A stretch of DNA of 64,000 bases from Pyrrhosoma nymphula (taxonomy: Eukaryota; Arthropoda; Insecta; Odonata; Coenagrionidae). The stretch covers positions 11,145,941 to 11,209,940 of the forward strand of contig OY754339.1 of assembly GCA_963573305.1 (NCBI GenBank). Direction: 5' to 3'. Under the pieces are notes generated by a model that was given only the letters and a program-made list of their open reading frames with translations, searched no databases and was not told the origin of the DNA. This document shows positions 44,610 through 55,465 of this stretch, piece by piece. Both the position numbers and the translations under genes were made by a program. The first letter of the stretch is position 1. The number at the start of each line of letters is the position of its first letter.

Positions 44610-45620
44610 CGGAAAGGAACGGCTTGATGTGTATGTATGCGTGTATGTAACAGAGCGTATTCACTAATTCGATCCGCGTACTGTGAATGACTCTGGCCAC
44701 ATTGAAAACCAATTCTAGGAAATTTAAATCATTCCGTGGCTTCTGAAACATTTTCTAGACGGTGTTATCATGCGCAACAGGCATATGGGTAAACGTTGAA
44801 TTCTCCCCTCCTGAATGCGCGCTCCTTCCTTCGATCATCAATACAGTTGAGGGGAACTGGGAACGGTCGGTGGCATCGTACCTCCCAACTAATAGGCCCC
44901 ACGATCACCCCCTGAGGTAAACACTAGCCCGACAGAGTCTCCCAACTATGGATTTGAAGCAAACCCCGAGGCTATGGAGTTTATTTTTATTCTAAGCGTG
45001 GGCGAAACCAGACCCTAATGCCGCACCGAGTGCCTCTCACACCCTTCCCCCGGTATTGTGAGAGGAGCCTCGTTAATTTGTGGAATATGCGCTCAATAGG
45101 GCTCTTAACAAGTTGAGGGTGAATCCAACAGTTCCGGCTCAATTTCAATTAATCTTATGCCAAAGGTAAAAGAGAAACCATATGTCCCACAGAATTTTAT
45201 ACAGAAAAAAACTGCAAAATATACGAAATCTCTTTTACTTACAAAGGTAAGGAGCAGATCTGTGAATTTGAAGTAGCGCACAGCGGGCATTAATCGAAAA
45301 AAAGTGGCAAAAACATATTTTAAAGAAGCATTCAACATGGAAGCGAGTAAATTGTTAAACATACAACAAAGTAGGGTATCTGATGGTTCCCTTTATATTT
45401 ACATACATTCTAACTCAATCACTACTGTTTGTTGGGCTGTCAAGCACGCCTGTTTATTGGACTCCCAAGCAAGCTGGGAAGGAATAAATTGGGTAGGAAT
45501 ACAGTTTTTAACTCAAGATCGTTCGAAAAATAGCAAAAACCGCGAACAAACATTAAAGGGGGTTGTTTTTACCCCTCACTCGTTACCTTGCAGCACATTC
45601 TTGATTTTTAAGTTGAAGAG
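44610..45620. other. No recognised gene
   Basis: A moderately GC-rich stretch at 44820-45080 has no coding family. The frame at 45304-45780 runs across the piggyBac end at 45630, so it is a chance frame. Confidence 0.4.
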
Positions 45621-46089
45621 ACCTCTTAACCACTTCCCTGACGGATTTTTTTACAAAACCGGTCAAAAAAAGTCATATTTTTTTATTTCAGATTCAGAAG
45701 CATTAAATGGAGGCAAATCTGAAAATGTTTTCCTTTATTTTTTATTCCAAATAACTAATGATTTATTCAATAATTTCTGAATGTTGCCCCTTAACTTAAG
45801 AGAATTAGGCAACCTGCATATCAGTATAACTTTCCTTCCCGTAAACCTTAGTTAGTCAGCCAATGATGAATACATTTAGTTAATATTGCAAAAGCATATC
45901 TTTGCCGACAACGTTAATGTTAACTATTAATTTTAGTCCATAGCACATCAAGAAACAACGCACAAACATTCATGGAAGTTAGGCAACCCGCATGACGACG
46001 ACTTTCGCTCTGAAAATGTTATAACAGAATTTATTCTATGACAAAAACAAGAAAATTCATTTCTTTTACTTGATTGTCTTTGAAGTATG

Positions 46090-47066
46090 CTGGAATCCCT
46101 TTCCTCAGTGTTCCATACGAGTCAGTGGAGTGTGAAGCGAGCAAGTCGGCTAGATCTGGAGACGTATAAAAGTTATCCATCGTCAGGAAATATCATAGGC
46201 CAAATAATGGCTTCATTAGTCATCATCACTTTTGAGGTCATGGATAAATGGGCAAAGTCTTTATCCAACACAGTCCCATTTCCCGTGTAAATTGTCGTTG
46301 ACCACACGTATCCAGTTCTCGATTCACAAAGAAAAAATACTTGCCAAATGAAGCTCTTTTCATAGGCATGAACTGCCGTGGCGGCTTAGGCATGAACTGC
46401 AGTAGGCTCTTTTCGATGGTAACATGTATGGTGTATGGAGTGCCTTGAACTTTTCCTCCAGCCTCTGGCAAATCGGCCATATTTTATATAGTTTGGGGTG
46501 TGTTTGGGGTTCAAAATCGTTATTATAGGCAAAATGTAAATATTGCCTTATTTTTACGAATCATCGGTAAGACATTGTGTGTCCAAAAAAAAGAGAGGAG
46601 AGTATTGGTCTCGTTGACCAATAAAACTCAGTATCTGGCTTTCGCACTCTGCTCTGTAGCATTACAAGGGCAAAAAACACGAATTTCTGAGCTTGTCATA
46701 GCTCGCCACTGATTTACGCTACCACTGCTTGGCCCCGCTTTTTCACGCAAAGTGTTACTGGCGCAGTGATTAGTTTCCCAAGTTATAAAGTCAACATTTT
46801 CATCGGAAAAAATGTTTTTTTAGGGAATCTCATTCGGAAACCAGGTCGAAGTTCATCAAAGAATTACCTTCAAAAAGAAACCTAGGTGCTGCCGGAGGAG
46901 GAGTCGTTGTAAGCATTTCCTCCCACTCCACTTCCCACGAATGTTCCGCTGCGCATTCTGATTCGGAGCTTGTTTCTCCGGAGAGAGTCGACTAGGAGCC
47001 AGGAACTTCAATGTCCATAACCTCCGAATCACTGCTGGTCAACACTGATTCCTCTCCAGAATCCAT
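46090..47066 (-). pseudogene. Degenerate piggyBac transposase
   Basis: From an ATG at 47066 the minus strand gives an acidic N-terminus (DSGEESVLTSSDSEVMDIEV, stop at 46997-46995, then GETSSESECAAEHSWEVEWE), usual for piggyBac transposases. The next recognisable block is QFMPMKRASFG near 46370, then YVWSTTIYTGNGTVLDKDF, and after a frameshift near 46190 MDNFYTSPDLADLLASHSTD and YGTLRKGIPAYF. These are the family blocks ..KQFMPLKR..FG.. , ..GYVW...IYTG.. and ..VDNFYTSP.LA..L.., the last with a catalytic Asp. Most of the 46380-46850 region has lost homology, so the first part of the catalytic domain is missing or ruined. The C-terminal Cys-rich finger was not found. Two or more stops and frameshifts make it inactive. 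Confidence 0.88.
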
Positions 47067-47964
47067 TTCTGATTACTAAATGTTACTGCGCGAAAACAAA
47101 TAATTTTCCGTAGAGTTCACTCCTACTACACCGCTCGTATTAGAACGAAAATGTTAGAACTAAAAATGGAAAGTTAGTATCGGTGGAATTTCAGCGAAAA
47201 AGTGCATGCGCTCTGAAAATCAAGGATGCGTATTCTCTGAAACTCAACGAAAGACTGTCACTATCGTCCTTCCGACAAAGTACTCGTGGAAACAATCACG
47301 ATATGCAAAGGATCTCGCCCCTAAGTGTGAAAAGCCCATCCCATGCTCATCATAAAATTTTTCTTTTCCGTTCCTACCATTTCCTGGAAAATAAACACAC
47401 GTGTGCGTACCGCAACAGCATGAATTTTCCAACTAACGGTAAATTTATATCGAGAAAAGCCCATTAGTAAAGGGTTGGCTGGTGGGAAATTAGCTCGGGG
47501 AGCAAAGGGTGGCATATTAGCATGACATGATACCGGGCGCCAGGTTGCTCAGCGGGCCATCGGCTCTCGAGCGGGTGTTTTCTGACCTCAGCAAAGTGTC
47601 AAGCATGACAATAGAAGGCATTACACATGTTTGGGATTTATCTCTATCTTTCCTATTTTCTCGTACTCATGTGGGTTAGGGTAGCACATACACAGGGCAC
47701 TTGTGTTGATTTCTATTGAGAACGTACGACCTTCAGACGTCTTCATCGTAAAGCTGTTTCCATAAATATGTTTCACAACTTCCGCCAGTATTCAAAGTAG
47801 AAAAATGAAAGGGGCTGATGAAATAACATTCGCAACATATCTAAACATTTACGCTCACGCCATTTTATCTAAAGAGAACGGTACAATAGACATTTCCTAC
47901 ATATATAAAAATTACCGTAAGAAAAATTTGCGGACGAATAATATAGAATTACATAATATGTATA

Positions 47965-48044
47965 GTAACAAATATATATTGTAACAAATATATATTGTAA
48001 CAAATATATATAGTAACAAACATATATGGTAACAAATATATATC
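47965..48044 (+). repeat. Tandem array, 5 x 16 bp
   Basis: GTAACAAATATATATT repeats five times with exact 16-bp spacing. Unit ends vary (ATT, ATT, ATA, ATG, ATC), and unit four has CATATAT in place of AATATAT. It lies inside the piggyBac element. Confidence 0.9.
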
Positions 48045-48670
48045 AATAGTAAAAAATAAGGCAAGGAAAGATTCATGTTCTGTTGCTAGAGAAATATTGT
48101 ATTCCAATCACTTACTGTGGAACTCATCGTAGCAGTGAAAATAAGCGCAAAATTGAAATTGCAATTTTTATAATGACCGCTAAAATGTTGAAGAAAAATG
48201 TAATTGAATGCTCATGTAGTAAATGACGAAATAAATGAAAATAACTAATTTAAAAATTATTTACTTATTTAGAAAGTTTTTGTCATGTAAAACGGAAGTT
48301 TTACATCATAAATTTGCAATAATTATCTATAAATAACAAAAATTGAAGTTGTAAATTTCGTAAAAATTCGCAAAAGAAACTCCATGCATGAAGTAAATAG
48401 ACGGATAGTTACGAATGACAATGTAGGTGATTGAAATTTCGTATGGGGATAACTTTTCAGTGCGTAAAAAATTATAACCCTCGAATTTCTAGAAATATTA
48501 CCAAAAATGACCATTGTTTTAACATTAGAAATTACTGTTTGAAAAGAGCGCCGCTTGCCGCATCGGTGGCTCTGGACCTTCAACAGCATGGGAGGCGGCA
48601 GGAACGCAAACTACTAGCATCGGCCGACTATATGCGGGCGTAAAGAAAAATATACGGACATCGCGGACTT

Positions 48671-48738
48671 GCCCGAATATATGCGGGCTTGTCAGAATTT
48701 GCACAACCTCGGTGCCCGAATATATGCGGGCTTGTCAG
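48671..48738 (+). repeat. Subterminal direct repeat of the piggyBac element
   Basis: GCCCGAATATATGCGGGC plus TTGTCAG occurs identically at 48671-48695 and 48714-48738. The second copy overlaps the first bases of the terminal repeat, so the terminus may have been built from this unit. Such subterminal repeats are often transposase-binding sites in this superfamily; that role here is inference. Confidence 0.85.
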
Positions 48739-48752
48739 GGAAGTGGTTAAGT

Positions 48753-49279
48753 ACGTTCGGTGGTTTCACTCTTAACTTAATGGGAATTCGACGAAACTTG
48801 CTGGAAGCATTAATTATGTTTTCCTAAAGCTACCTGAATTTTTTCAAAATTATTTACCGCAGATTTCTTAGGATATTTGATGTGGAAGTGGGCATGAAAT
48901 TAAATGGGTTCTTATGGGAACGCGAGGTGCGACGAGCTTTATTCATCGAAAAGAACGTTTTGTAGTTAAGAATAAGAAAAACAAAAATGATTTAAATCAT
49001 CAATAGATTAATGTATGAAAATAATTTGATATATTTTTTTTCTATTTTTTTGTTTTTCTTATTCTTAACTACAAAAAGGTTCATTTTGATAAATTAAGCT
49101 ACTCGTACCTTGTGTTCCCATAAGAACCCATGTAATTTTTTGTCCACTTCTCGATCAAATATCGTAAGTAATCTGCGGTAAATAATTCTGAAAAAAATCA
49201 GGTAGATTTAAGACAACATAAGTAATGCTTCCAGCAAGTTTCGTCGAATTCTCTTAAGTTGAGTGAAACCACCGAACGT
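48753..49279. repeat. Foldback element with 237-bp arms
   Basis: The left arm 48753-48989 begins ACGTTCGGTGGTTTCACTC, and the right arm 49044-49279 ends with its reverse complement GAGTGAAACCACCGAACGT. The arms match along their whole length, with mostly single-base differences, through GAATTCGACGAAACTTGCTG, ATTATTTACCGCAGATT and GTAGTTAAGAATAAGAAAAA. The loop is about 54 bp and AT-rich. It starts two bases after the piggyBac TTAA. No target duplication was found and nothing is encoded. Confidence 0.92.
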
Positions 49280-49289
49280 CCTTATGGAG

Positions 49290-49680
49290 ACCTTGATAAT
49301 GACTGTGTAAGTCCAAACCTTGGTCGGCAAATTAAATAAAAAGTTAACCGTGAACTAAATAAAGTTTCCCTTTTACCCAGTAATGGAGTAAAACAAAGCA
49401 ACGCCTGAAAACGTTAGGTCTATTTTGGATTCAGTTATTTTTTTCTCGCTTTTATTCGTAAACACCCTCATATAAACGCAGTTAGTGTAGCTCGACGCAG
49501 TTTTGCGTCGATCTAAACTAACTTTACACTGACGGCGACACGTGATTTTTATACCCACACTTGGCGGCCATCTTTTCTTTGAATGACGACGTTATCAATT
49601 CCAAGTTGGCAATGAAGTTTACTCTTCTAACCCTCCTCTTTCGAATAGCCCATGAACCGTTCTAACATCTTCAACGCTGA
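49290..49680. other. No feature recognised
   Basis: AT-rich. A short hairpin (AGCTCGACGCAGTTTTGCGTCGATCT, stem CGACGCA/TGCGTCG) lies at 49489-49515. Confidence 0.45.
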
Positions 49681-49689
49681 TGTAGGATT

Positions 49690-49790
49690 TGGCTCTTTCC
49701 CGGCGTATGAAGTCTTCTCGGGTCTTCAACCACGTGAGGTATTTGGTTGCCGACGTTTCGATGACTGCCTCCGCCATCGTCTTCAGGGCA
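49690..49790 (-). repeat. CCGGCG...CTGAAGA/GAAAC module, minus orientation
   Basis: On the plus strand: TTTCCCGGCGTATGAAGTCT, TCTCGGGTCTTCAACCACGT, TATTTGGTTGCCGACGTTTC, then GATGACTGCCTCCGCCATCG and TCTTCAG. On the minus strand the core reads CTGAAGA (49786-49780) ... GAAAC (49759-49755). This is the best-preserved copy and defines the block order of the remnants at 13.3-15.5 kb. Confidence 0.75.
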
Positions 49791-49929
49791 ATGAATGATG
49801 GACAACTTCTGCCACCTTATATATCATCCGACTTGGGTCAACTTCCTTCTAATTTGCGGTCGCAATTTTTACCTCTTTCCGTCTTCTCCACGCATCGCAC
49901 AGCGTGTACCCCGTATCGCGGGAAATTGT

Positions 49930-50010
49930 CCTAGCCCTGAAGACGATGGCGGAGGCAGTCATCGAAACATCGGAAACCAAATACCTGACCAGGTGGAAGA
50001 TTTCACTCAC
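49930..50010 (+). repeat. CTGAAGA...GAAAC module, plus orientation
   Basis: CTGAAGA at 49937-49943 and GAAAC at 49964-49968 flank CGATGGCGGAGGCAGTCATC, then GGAAACCAAATACCTGACCA and GGTGGAAGA. It is the mirror image of 49722-49786, so the two form a large inverted repeat with a 150-bp spacer (49793-49934). Confidence 0.75.
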
Positions 50011-50304
50011 ATCTTCAATACTTTCTGAGATTTAAGGGAATGCTTGTTGTGCAAAATTTATTTGCATCGCCGCCAGGCCTAGGTATACATATGTGGCTAT
50101 TTTACCAAGAAATAAAAACCTGCAAGTGCCTCATGTGTTCCCGGATTCTTATATTTCGGATTTCTTTTAATGGTTTTCGTCCATGCAGTAATATACGTAT
50201 ATTTGGCATTTTTAAGACTTGATTTTGTAATATCTGACTAGCATTAACAGCAAGATAACGTAGCCTTTTCGGTAGTTTGATAATAACTGCGAGTTACGGT
50301 TTTG

Positions 50305-50475
50305 TACAGTACATCAGGCCGGCACCATCCTCGGTGGTGACTGGGTTAAGTTCTTGCCTGTCACTCCACTGGGTTCGAATACCGCCGGGGTAGAATTTTC
50401 AACTCCCCGGGAATGGCTGTGTGTGTTCCTCTGTTGAAAAGAATTAAATTTAAGAAAGGACTAGATAGTCCTATT
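50305..50475 (+). mobile_element. tRNA-derived SINE, plus strand
   Basis: GGTGGTGACTGGGTTAAG resembles a pol III A box and GGGTTCGAATACCGCC a B box 35-40 bp later, followed by an unrelated tail (AATTTTCAACTCCCCGGGAA, then AAGAATTAAATTTAAGAAAG). A head with pol III promoter boxes plus a non-tRNA body is the SINE layout. No target duplication was established. Confidence 0.65.
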
Positions 50476-50494
50476 TCGCTCCATACGAATGTAT

Positions 50495-50735
50495 ACATAT
50501 ATACTCTTTGGTTTGGAGTACTTCAACGCTGATAAAATATTTAATCAGAGATTATAAAACAGCCAATTTTAATAATGATGCAATTTCTTTAAGCATTCGC
50601 AACATTATAATATCGAAGCATAATGGTTAACGATTTTTAGTAGCATTCGGTCGAGTAAATGAATATATATCCTTTGGATTGGAGTAGGTGCTTAAACGCT
50701 GATAAAATATTTCACCTGAGATTATAAAAACAGGG
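50495..50735 (+). repeat. Direct repeat of a 65-bp unit
   Basis: CTTTGGTTTGGAGTA, AACGCTGATAAAATATTT and GAGATTATAAAACAG at about 50500-50563 recur at 50668-50732 (CTTTGGATTGGAGTA, AACGCTGATAAAATATTT, GAGATTATAAAAACAG). Confidence 0.75.
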
Positions 50736-50739
50736 TCTG

Positions 50740-52990
50740 TGAAGGTGAAGAGGTGGCCGGGATATTCATTCGCATATATCGTCCCGGGGGAGTGCGGGGC
50801 GAGGAGATGAGGGTAAAGTGTAGAAGAAGAGGGGTCCGAGGGTTCAAAGCCCCTCCGACCCGGCGAGACGTGGAGATGATGGGGATGAGATTGGTTAGCG
50901 CCCGCTTCCCCGAAATAAGGCAACAGCCCGACCCAAAGTGAGGGGGTGGGAACAGGTATCTTCGTCCCCGCTTCAGGACGGCGACTGCGATTTTAAAAAT
51001 CGTTCTCCCGCAATTCCATCTCCATAGCTCTCAAGGTAAAGGAAACTCCAATTTTTTACGGAAAATTAAAAGTTAGGGAAATGAAAAGATGTTTTTTACT
51101 TATTCTACATGGTTCATATACCCGAACGGAGAAGGTGCAATTTTTCGCAACATAATTTATGTCTTCGGCAAAATTAACAAGTTTTCTTTTGCACGGAAAA
51201 TTGTCAAGAAAAACATTTTTTAAATATGAGGGAATTTGCCATCCCTTCCACTTATTAGTATGGGAAGTTAGAGAATTAACCGTCATTTTTTTCCTTAACT
51301 TCTGGTTTACATTGATCATTGAATGAAATTAGCTTATATTCGTGGGTTTGTAAGAAGTTTTGTTTATAAAATGTGATAGGCTACTTTTTCCGATTGGTTA
51401 AACAGGCACCATCAATATTTGGTGAAATATATTGAATGGTTGCAAGCGAACTGCTTCCATTGAAAAAAAACTCGAATATGCTACATGCGTGTCCTTTGTT
51501 AATGTTATAATTTTATAGACAACATTACTATTTACTCGTATATCTTTAACGAAGGTAAAAGCACAACGAAGCAGATATTCACTTGGCCAGTCTTCACATT
51601 TTACACCCCTTATTAACTCATGTAATTCTAGGCATCAGGCGAAGGTTTTTCTTTTTACACATTTGCCATTGCGTTTTCTAAGCAGTAGTGTTTTACTTCT
51701 CTCAAATTACACTGGATATTTGGCTATTTTGGACGCGAAAATAAATTGATTTGTTCTTTCATGCGAGAAAATCTTTTGAATTCCGGATGTGTGCGCCAGG
51801 CATGAATAAATGTCACGATCTTTGTCACTCCATCTCTTTTTCTCATTAGTTACGCCACAATTTTGCGCTTTGCAAAGAAAATACTGAGCTCCTACTAAAT
51901 GGACACTAAAAATATTTAAAAAATGACAAAATCATTGAGTGAAATATGCTTGGAGACAGTAATGACCTGCCATTCAAAAGAAAAATATTCGCAGTACATC
52001 ATAATGATTAAAATCCAGTAGTAATAACATATTTCTCATTATATCTTTGAATCATTTTCGAAGAATTTGCTGGTTAGATCCCATCTCCTTCACCACTTTG
52101 TCCGCATCTCAAATCTTCAGAACGCGGTCTGTTTACGCGGCTTTAGTTTCGAAACAGGAAATGGCCTCTTCAATTGTTGCATCAGAAAATGTATTCCAGG
52201 AATACTCTTTGAAGCTCGAAATAAAGATTTGGAGAAATTGAAAGAGGCAATTCAATTATTACCTATGAAGATTTTGTACTCTGTTTGTCCTCTCTTTGAC
52301 CCTCATAAGACGGCAATATTTTATTATTTTTACCTCAGAAAATATAAACATTTTTATTACCCTTTTGCAATCGGGATTAAATGCCAAAAACCGTCGTCAA
52401 CAGGCCACTATTATTGGTGAACCCTGATCCTACAACAATCGCTTTAAGTTTTTTTCGTATAGGTACTTAAATAGAATATACAACTATAATTTTACAAACC
52501 TATCCTTAAGAGAAACAAAGTGCTGTTCGCAGTGTTTAAAATTTCGCTTTTTCGTCCAACGATAGTGAAAAACGTGACATAGATGTCTCCCGAGTAAATT
52601 ATATTTTACATAAGATAATCTCGAGCCCACAAACTCCTCTAAATAAGATAATTAAGAGGAGACTAACCCCCTACCTCCCTACAATGTCTTTGTGTAATAC
52701 TTGAATGGCTCCTAGCGGCCATCACACTACCATACCCTTGTTCCATTGACCAACAAAAACACGCAGATACCAGTAGCCGATGAATCACTTTAGAGCTTGT
52801 AAGAAACTGTGAGAATTCACCGCCTACAATTGTATCATTTGGATGACACAAATATCCACAACAAATGTAATTTAGTAGAAGACTACGTAGGTAGTGTAAG
52901 TCAACATAAAAATACATATTATCTGGAAGTCAGCGTGGTCGCTTAGGGAAATATGGTAACATGGTGGCATTTGCGCAAAGGACATTTTCA
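50740..52990. other. No recognised gene
   Basis: A GC-rich patch (50750-50960) has no domain. The remainder is AT-rich and non-coding. Confidence 0.4.
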
Positions 52991-52999
52991 GTGGAAGGG

Positions 53000-53270
53000 T
53001 CCATTGCCTACGAACTTGCTCCACACCTGTAAGGCAGTCTTCGCGTTTGACTACCAAGGTTCCCAAGGTCGCGTATCTTCATTTCCAACTTCAAAACTCA
53101 ATCTGGTATTCACATCAACCTCTAAGCTGTTCACCAATCTTAATCCAATTGTTTTGATGGGATGTGTAGCGAAAAATATTTAGATCCAGCTTTGTTTGTA
53201 CCGCAAACATTTTCTTTGAAACTCGCAGCTCAAGCAATCCCAACCTCTCAGGTTAAATGTAGTTATGTTG
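53000..53270 (+). repeat. Dispersed repeat, partial copy (partner of 41030-41340)
   Basis: GGGTCCATTGCCTACGAA, GGCAGTCTTCGCGTTTGACT, ATTCACATCAACCTCTAAGC and CCAACCTCTCAGGTTAAATG line up in order with 41060-41320. Confidence 0.6.
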
Positions 53271-53279
53271 GCAGCGTGG

Positions 53280-54040
53280 CCGACCATGTGCTGTCCTCTC
53301 ACCCCCACTCCTTATCCGACCGAGCCTTCCCCACCCTAACGTCACGCTTCGTCCAGGCGACCGCCACCAAGTTTCACAACTGCTATTCACCTTTTGCGAC
53401 GCAATGGAATCTCAAAACATCACATCTTTCACACTTGAAGGTACTTTAAACTGCCGCTTCCCCGAGAAACGTTCGCGCACATCGAATAGGTGACGCACGT
53501 GCATGTATTCTCTCATTCATCTCAAAAGTCACCGTAATCATAATAAGTAGCTATTATCAGGTCGCTAACTGATGTATTACAATGCCGGCGTCGACTCGAA
53601 AGGACCGCCTCCATGAATACTTGGGCGGTGTTCCCGCTGAAAAAGAAAATGAGAAAAAAGATGCAGGTTAGTTATGTGGACCGCGTGCCAGGATTCCATC
53701 CCAGGGTCGGCTGCCAAAGAGCTGCGAGTAAATTGGCGTCCTTCAGCCGCTAATGAAAAAGGATCGTTTCTTTTTAAATCGTCGACAAATAATTGGCATC
53801 TCAATTAACGAAAAAAACACAACAGGAATTATTATTTCTTAGTTAGTAAATAAAGTTCTCAAGGAATGTCGGCGGGATAGAAGTAAAAGTTCCAGCCATC
53901 GCACGTGTTTCAAATTATATTGACAGACGCCCTCCATCTTTTTCGGATACCCTTTTTTCTCTTTAAATAAAAGTGACTCACGTATACAATGATTGCGAAC
54001 AACAATACGAGAAAACGTTTCCGGCGTAACTCTGTGGAAA
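53280..54040. other. No feature recognised
   Basis: No coding family or repeat partner was seen. The frame at 53162-53449 has no domain. Confidence 0.4.
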
Positions 54041-54047
54041 TGTTTAA

Positions 54048-54360
54048 TATGCATATTGAAAAATCACTTGGTAAAATTCCACACTTAATTTACAAAAAAA
54101 CCTGCGGAAGAGTTTGTACGAAATACATTAGAAGTACTTTTATAATCATCTGAACCTACTCGAGTACTTATTTTAACTCCCATAATGATAAGGGGCATAA
54201 GGTTTTTTCGTAAATAAAGTGTGGAATTTTACCAAGTGATTTTTCAATATGCATAGCATCAATACGCCCATTATCACTGTGGGAGTTAACATATGTATTC
54301 GAGTAGGTTCAGATGGTTATAAAAGTACTTCTAATGAATTTCGTACTAACTCTTCCGCAG
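54048..54360. repeat. Circularly permuted palindrome (A-B-C-A'-C'-B')
   Basis: Segment A (54048-54102) is the reverse complement of A' (about 54201-54254): both contain AAAATCACTTGGTAAAATTC or its mirror. Segments B-C (54102-54200) are the reverse complement of C'-B' (54260-54360), with CGAGTAGGTTCAGAT and AAAAGTACTTCTAATG shared. A normal foldback would run A-B-C-C'-B'-A'. Here A' has moved inside the loop, next to C. Confidence 0.85.
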
Positions 54361-54477
54361 AAAATAATGAATTCTACGGAAATCGACGCGCTTTCCGTAG
54401 AAACAGTCCCTTTTCTAAGGATATTCAGGGAACATTAGTGCCTAGCTAGGGTTGCGAATAAATGCTTAACTGTAAGG

Positions 54478-54588
54478 TTGAGGATTAGGTAGAGAGGAAC
54501 GTCGCGACATTTCGAAAGAAGACATTCCTCTCTTACAAGGTTCTTAGTATCCTTTACAGGCCTTGCCTCTCTACCTAATCCACAACAC
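54478..54588. repeat. Small inverted-repeat element (about 110 bp)
   Basis: GGATTAGGTAGAGAGG at the left is matched exactly by CCTCTCTACCTAATCC at the right, with TTGA/ACAA extending the pair. No target duplication was established. Confidence 0.7.
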
Positions 54589-54714
54589 TGTTGCCGAGAG
54601 AAGTCTTCTCTCAAAACTTCGGCCAGAATAAATAACCTTTCCCAGAGGGAAGCTCGAGAAGAGTGTATCGGTGCCTATCGCTTCGGCAGTGTTAATTCAC
54701 TCATGAATCGATTG

Positions 54715-54960
54715 TTCATCAGCAGCCCTCCACCCAACCCCATCTAATGCTAAATCCCTTAATCTCTGAAAGTTCTCCCTATGAAATTTCCTCTTTGGTC
54801 TCTCTTTATTTGGTAAATTTCCTCTTCGTCCCTTGGCCTTAATCCTACCATTTTTCCTAAATTACATTCCTCACTAACCAACTGTGTCTCATTGTCAGTG
54901 TGTGCTCAATCCATCCGGTTTTTCTTTTCTGTTTAGTGCTCCATGTGATCCTCTATTTAT
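54715..54960 (-). pseudogene. LINE ORF2 tail remnant (group B)
   Basis: The minus strand reads GRIKAKGRRGNLPNKERPKR, then LRDLALDGVGWRAADEQ. This fits the ..GKI.GKRGRGRP... / ..L..LA.DR..WR... end of group B ORF2. The frame shifts once. Confidence 0.55.
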
Positions 54961-55002
54961 TTGGCAGTCCATCTCTCTAATTTTGCCGCTTCTACCAGTT
55001 CT

Positions 55003-55097
<95 letters not shown>

Positions 55098-55112
55098 ATA
55101 TATATATATAAA
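55003..55112. repeat. (TA)n microsatellite
   Basis: An uninterrupted AT dinucleotide run of more than 80 bases begins just after TCTAG and is followed by AAATAGAATATATATATATA. Length may be affected by assembly. Confidence 0.97.
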
Positions 55113-55372
55113 TCCTGAAACTCACGTAATTTGAATTACTTTTTATACTTGAATACAATTTTCAGATTTTTCGGCGCTCTCATGCCACGCTCACTTCGCT
55201 TATTGTATACAACCGGCCAACATTTGAGGCTTCCTTTATAGACTTCCCTTAATACTACTCTTCCCTTCTCCCGTAGGTAAAGTACGAAATTACTCCAATC
55301 CAGTGACTGTCCTTTCCTCCCTGAAGAGCCTTAAGGCCTTAATTAAACCTATAGCTGGACCCGTATGTACTG

Positions 55373-55465
55373 TCGTTGTCTTCTTTTGTTGCTATCGCTT
55401 GTTATTTTGTTAAGTTTCTCCTCCCTTTTCTTGTATGGTAAATGCGGAAGTAAACACATTGAACT
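55373..55465 (+). repeat. 3'-terminal segment of a retroelement (shared with 18828-18912)
   Basis: TGTTAAGTTTCTCCTCCCTT, CTTGTATGGTAAATGCGGAA and GTAAACACATTGAACTGAAT repeat the order seen at 18.83 kb. Confidence 0.5.

Larger units (their letters stand above)
45630..48746 (-). mobile_element. piggyBac-superfamily transposon with intact ends (3.1 kb)
   Basis: The termini are CCACTTCCCTGAC (45630-45642) and its exact reverse complement GTCAGGGAAGTGG (48734-48746), a perfect 13-bp inverted repeat. They are flanked by TTAA at 45626-45629 and 48747-48750, the piggyBac target duplication. A transposase relic on the minus strand lies inside (46090-47066). The right subterminal region has a 25-bp direct repeat (48671-48695 and 48714-48738) whose CCCGAATATATGCGGG core is nearly palindromic; a shorter relative is at 48623-48640. 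The 1.6 kb between the transposase start and the right end is AT-rich and contains a 5 x 16-bp tandem array. The termini could still be recognised by a related transposase, but this copy cannot make its own. Confidence 0.93.

Noticed and set aside
45304..45780. 158-codon plus-strand frame
   Set aside because: It runs through the piggyBac TTAA and terminal repeat at 45626-45642, so it is a chance frame across an insertion junction.
50825..50865. tRNA-like T arm (GAGGGTTCAAAGCCCCTC)
   Set aside because: No A box or cloverleaf upstream and no repeat partner in the window.
54895..55158. Protein frames through the (TA)n run
   Set aside because: The repeated Ile-Tyr translation is only the dinucleotide repeat.
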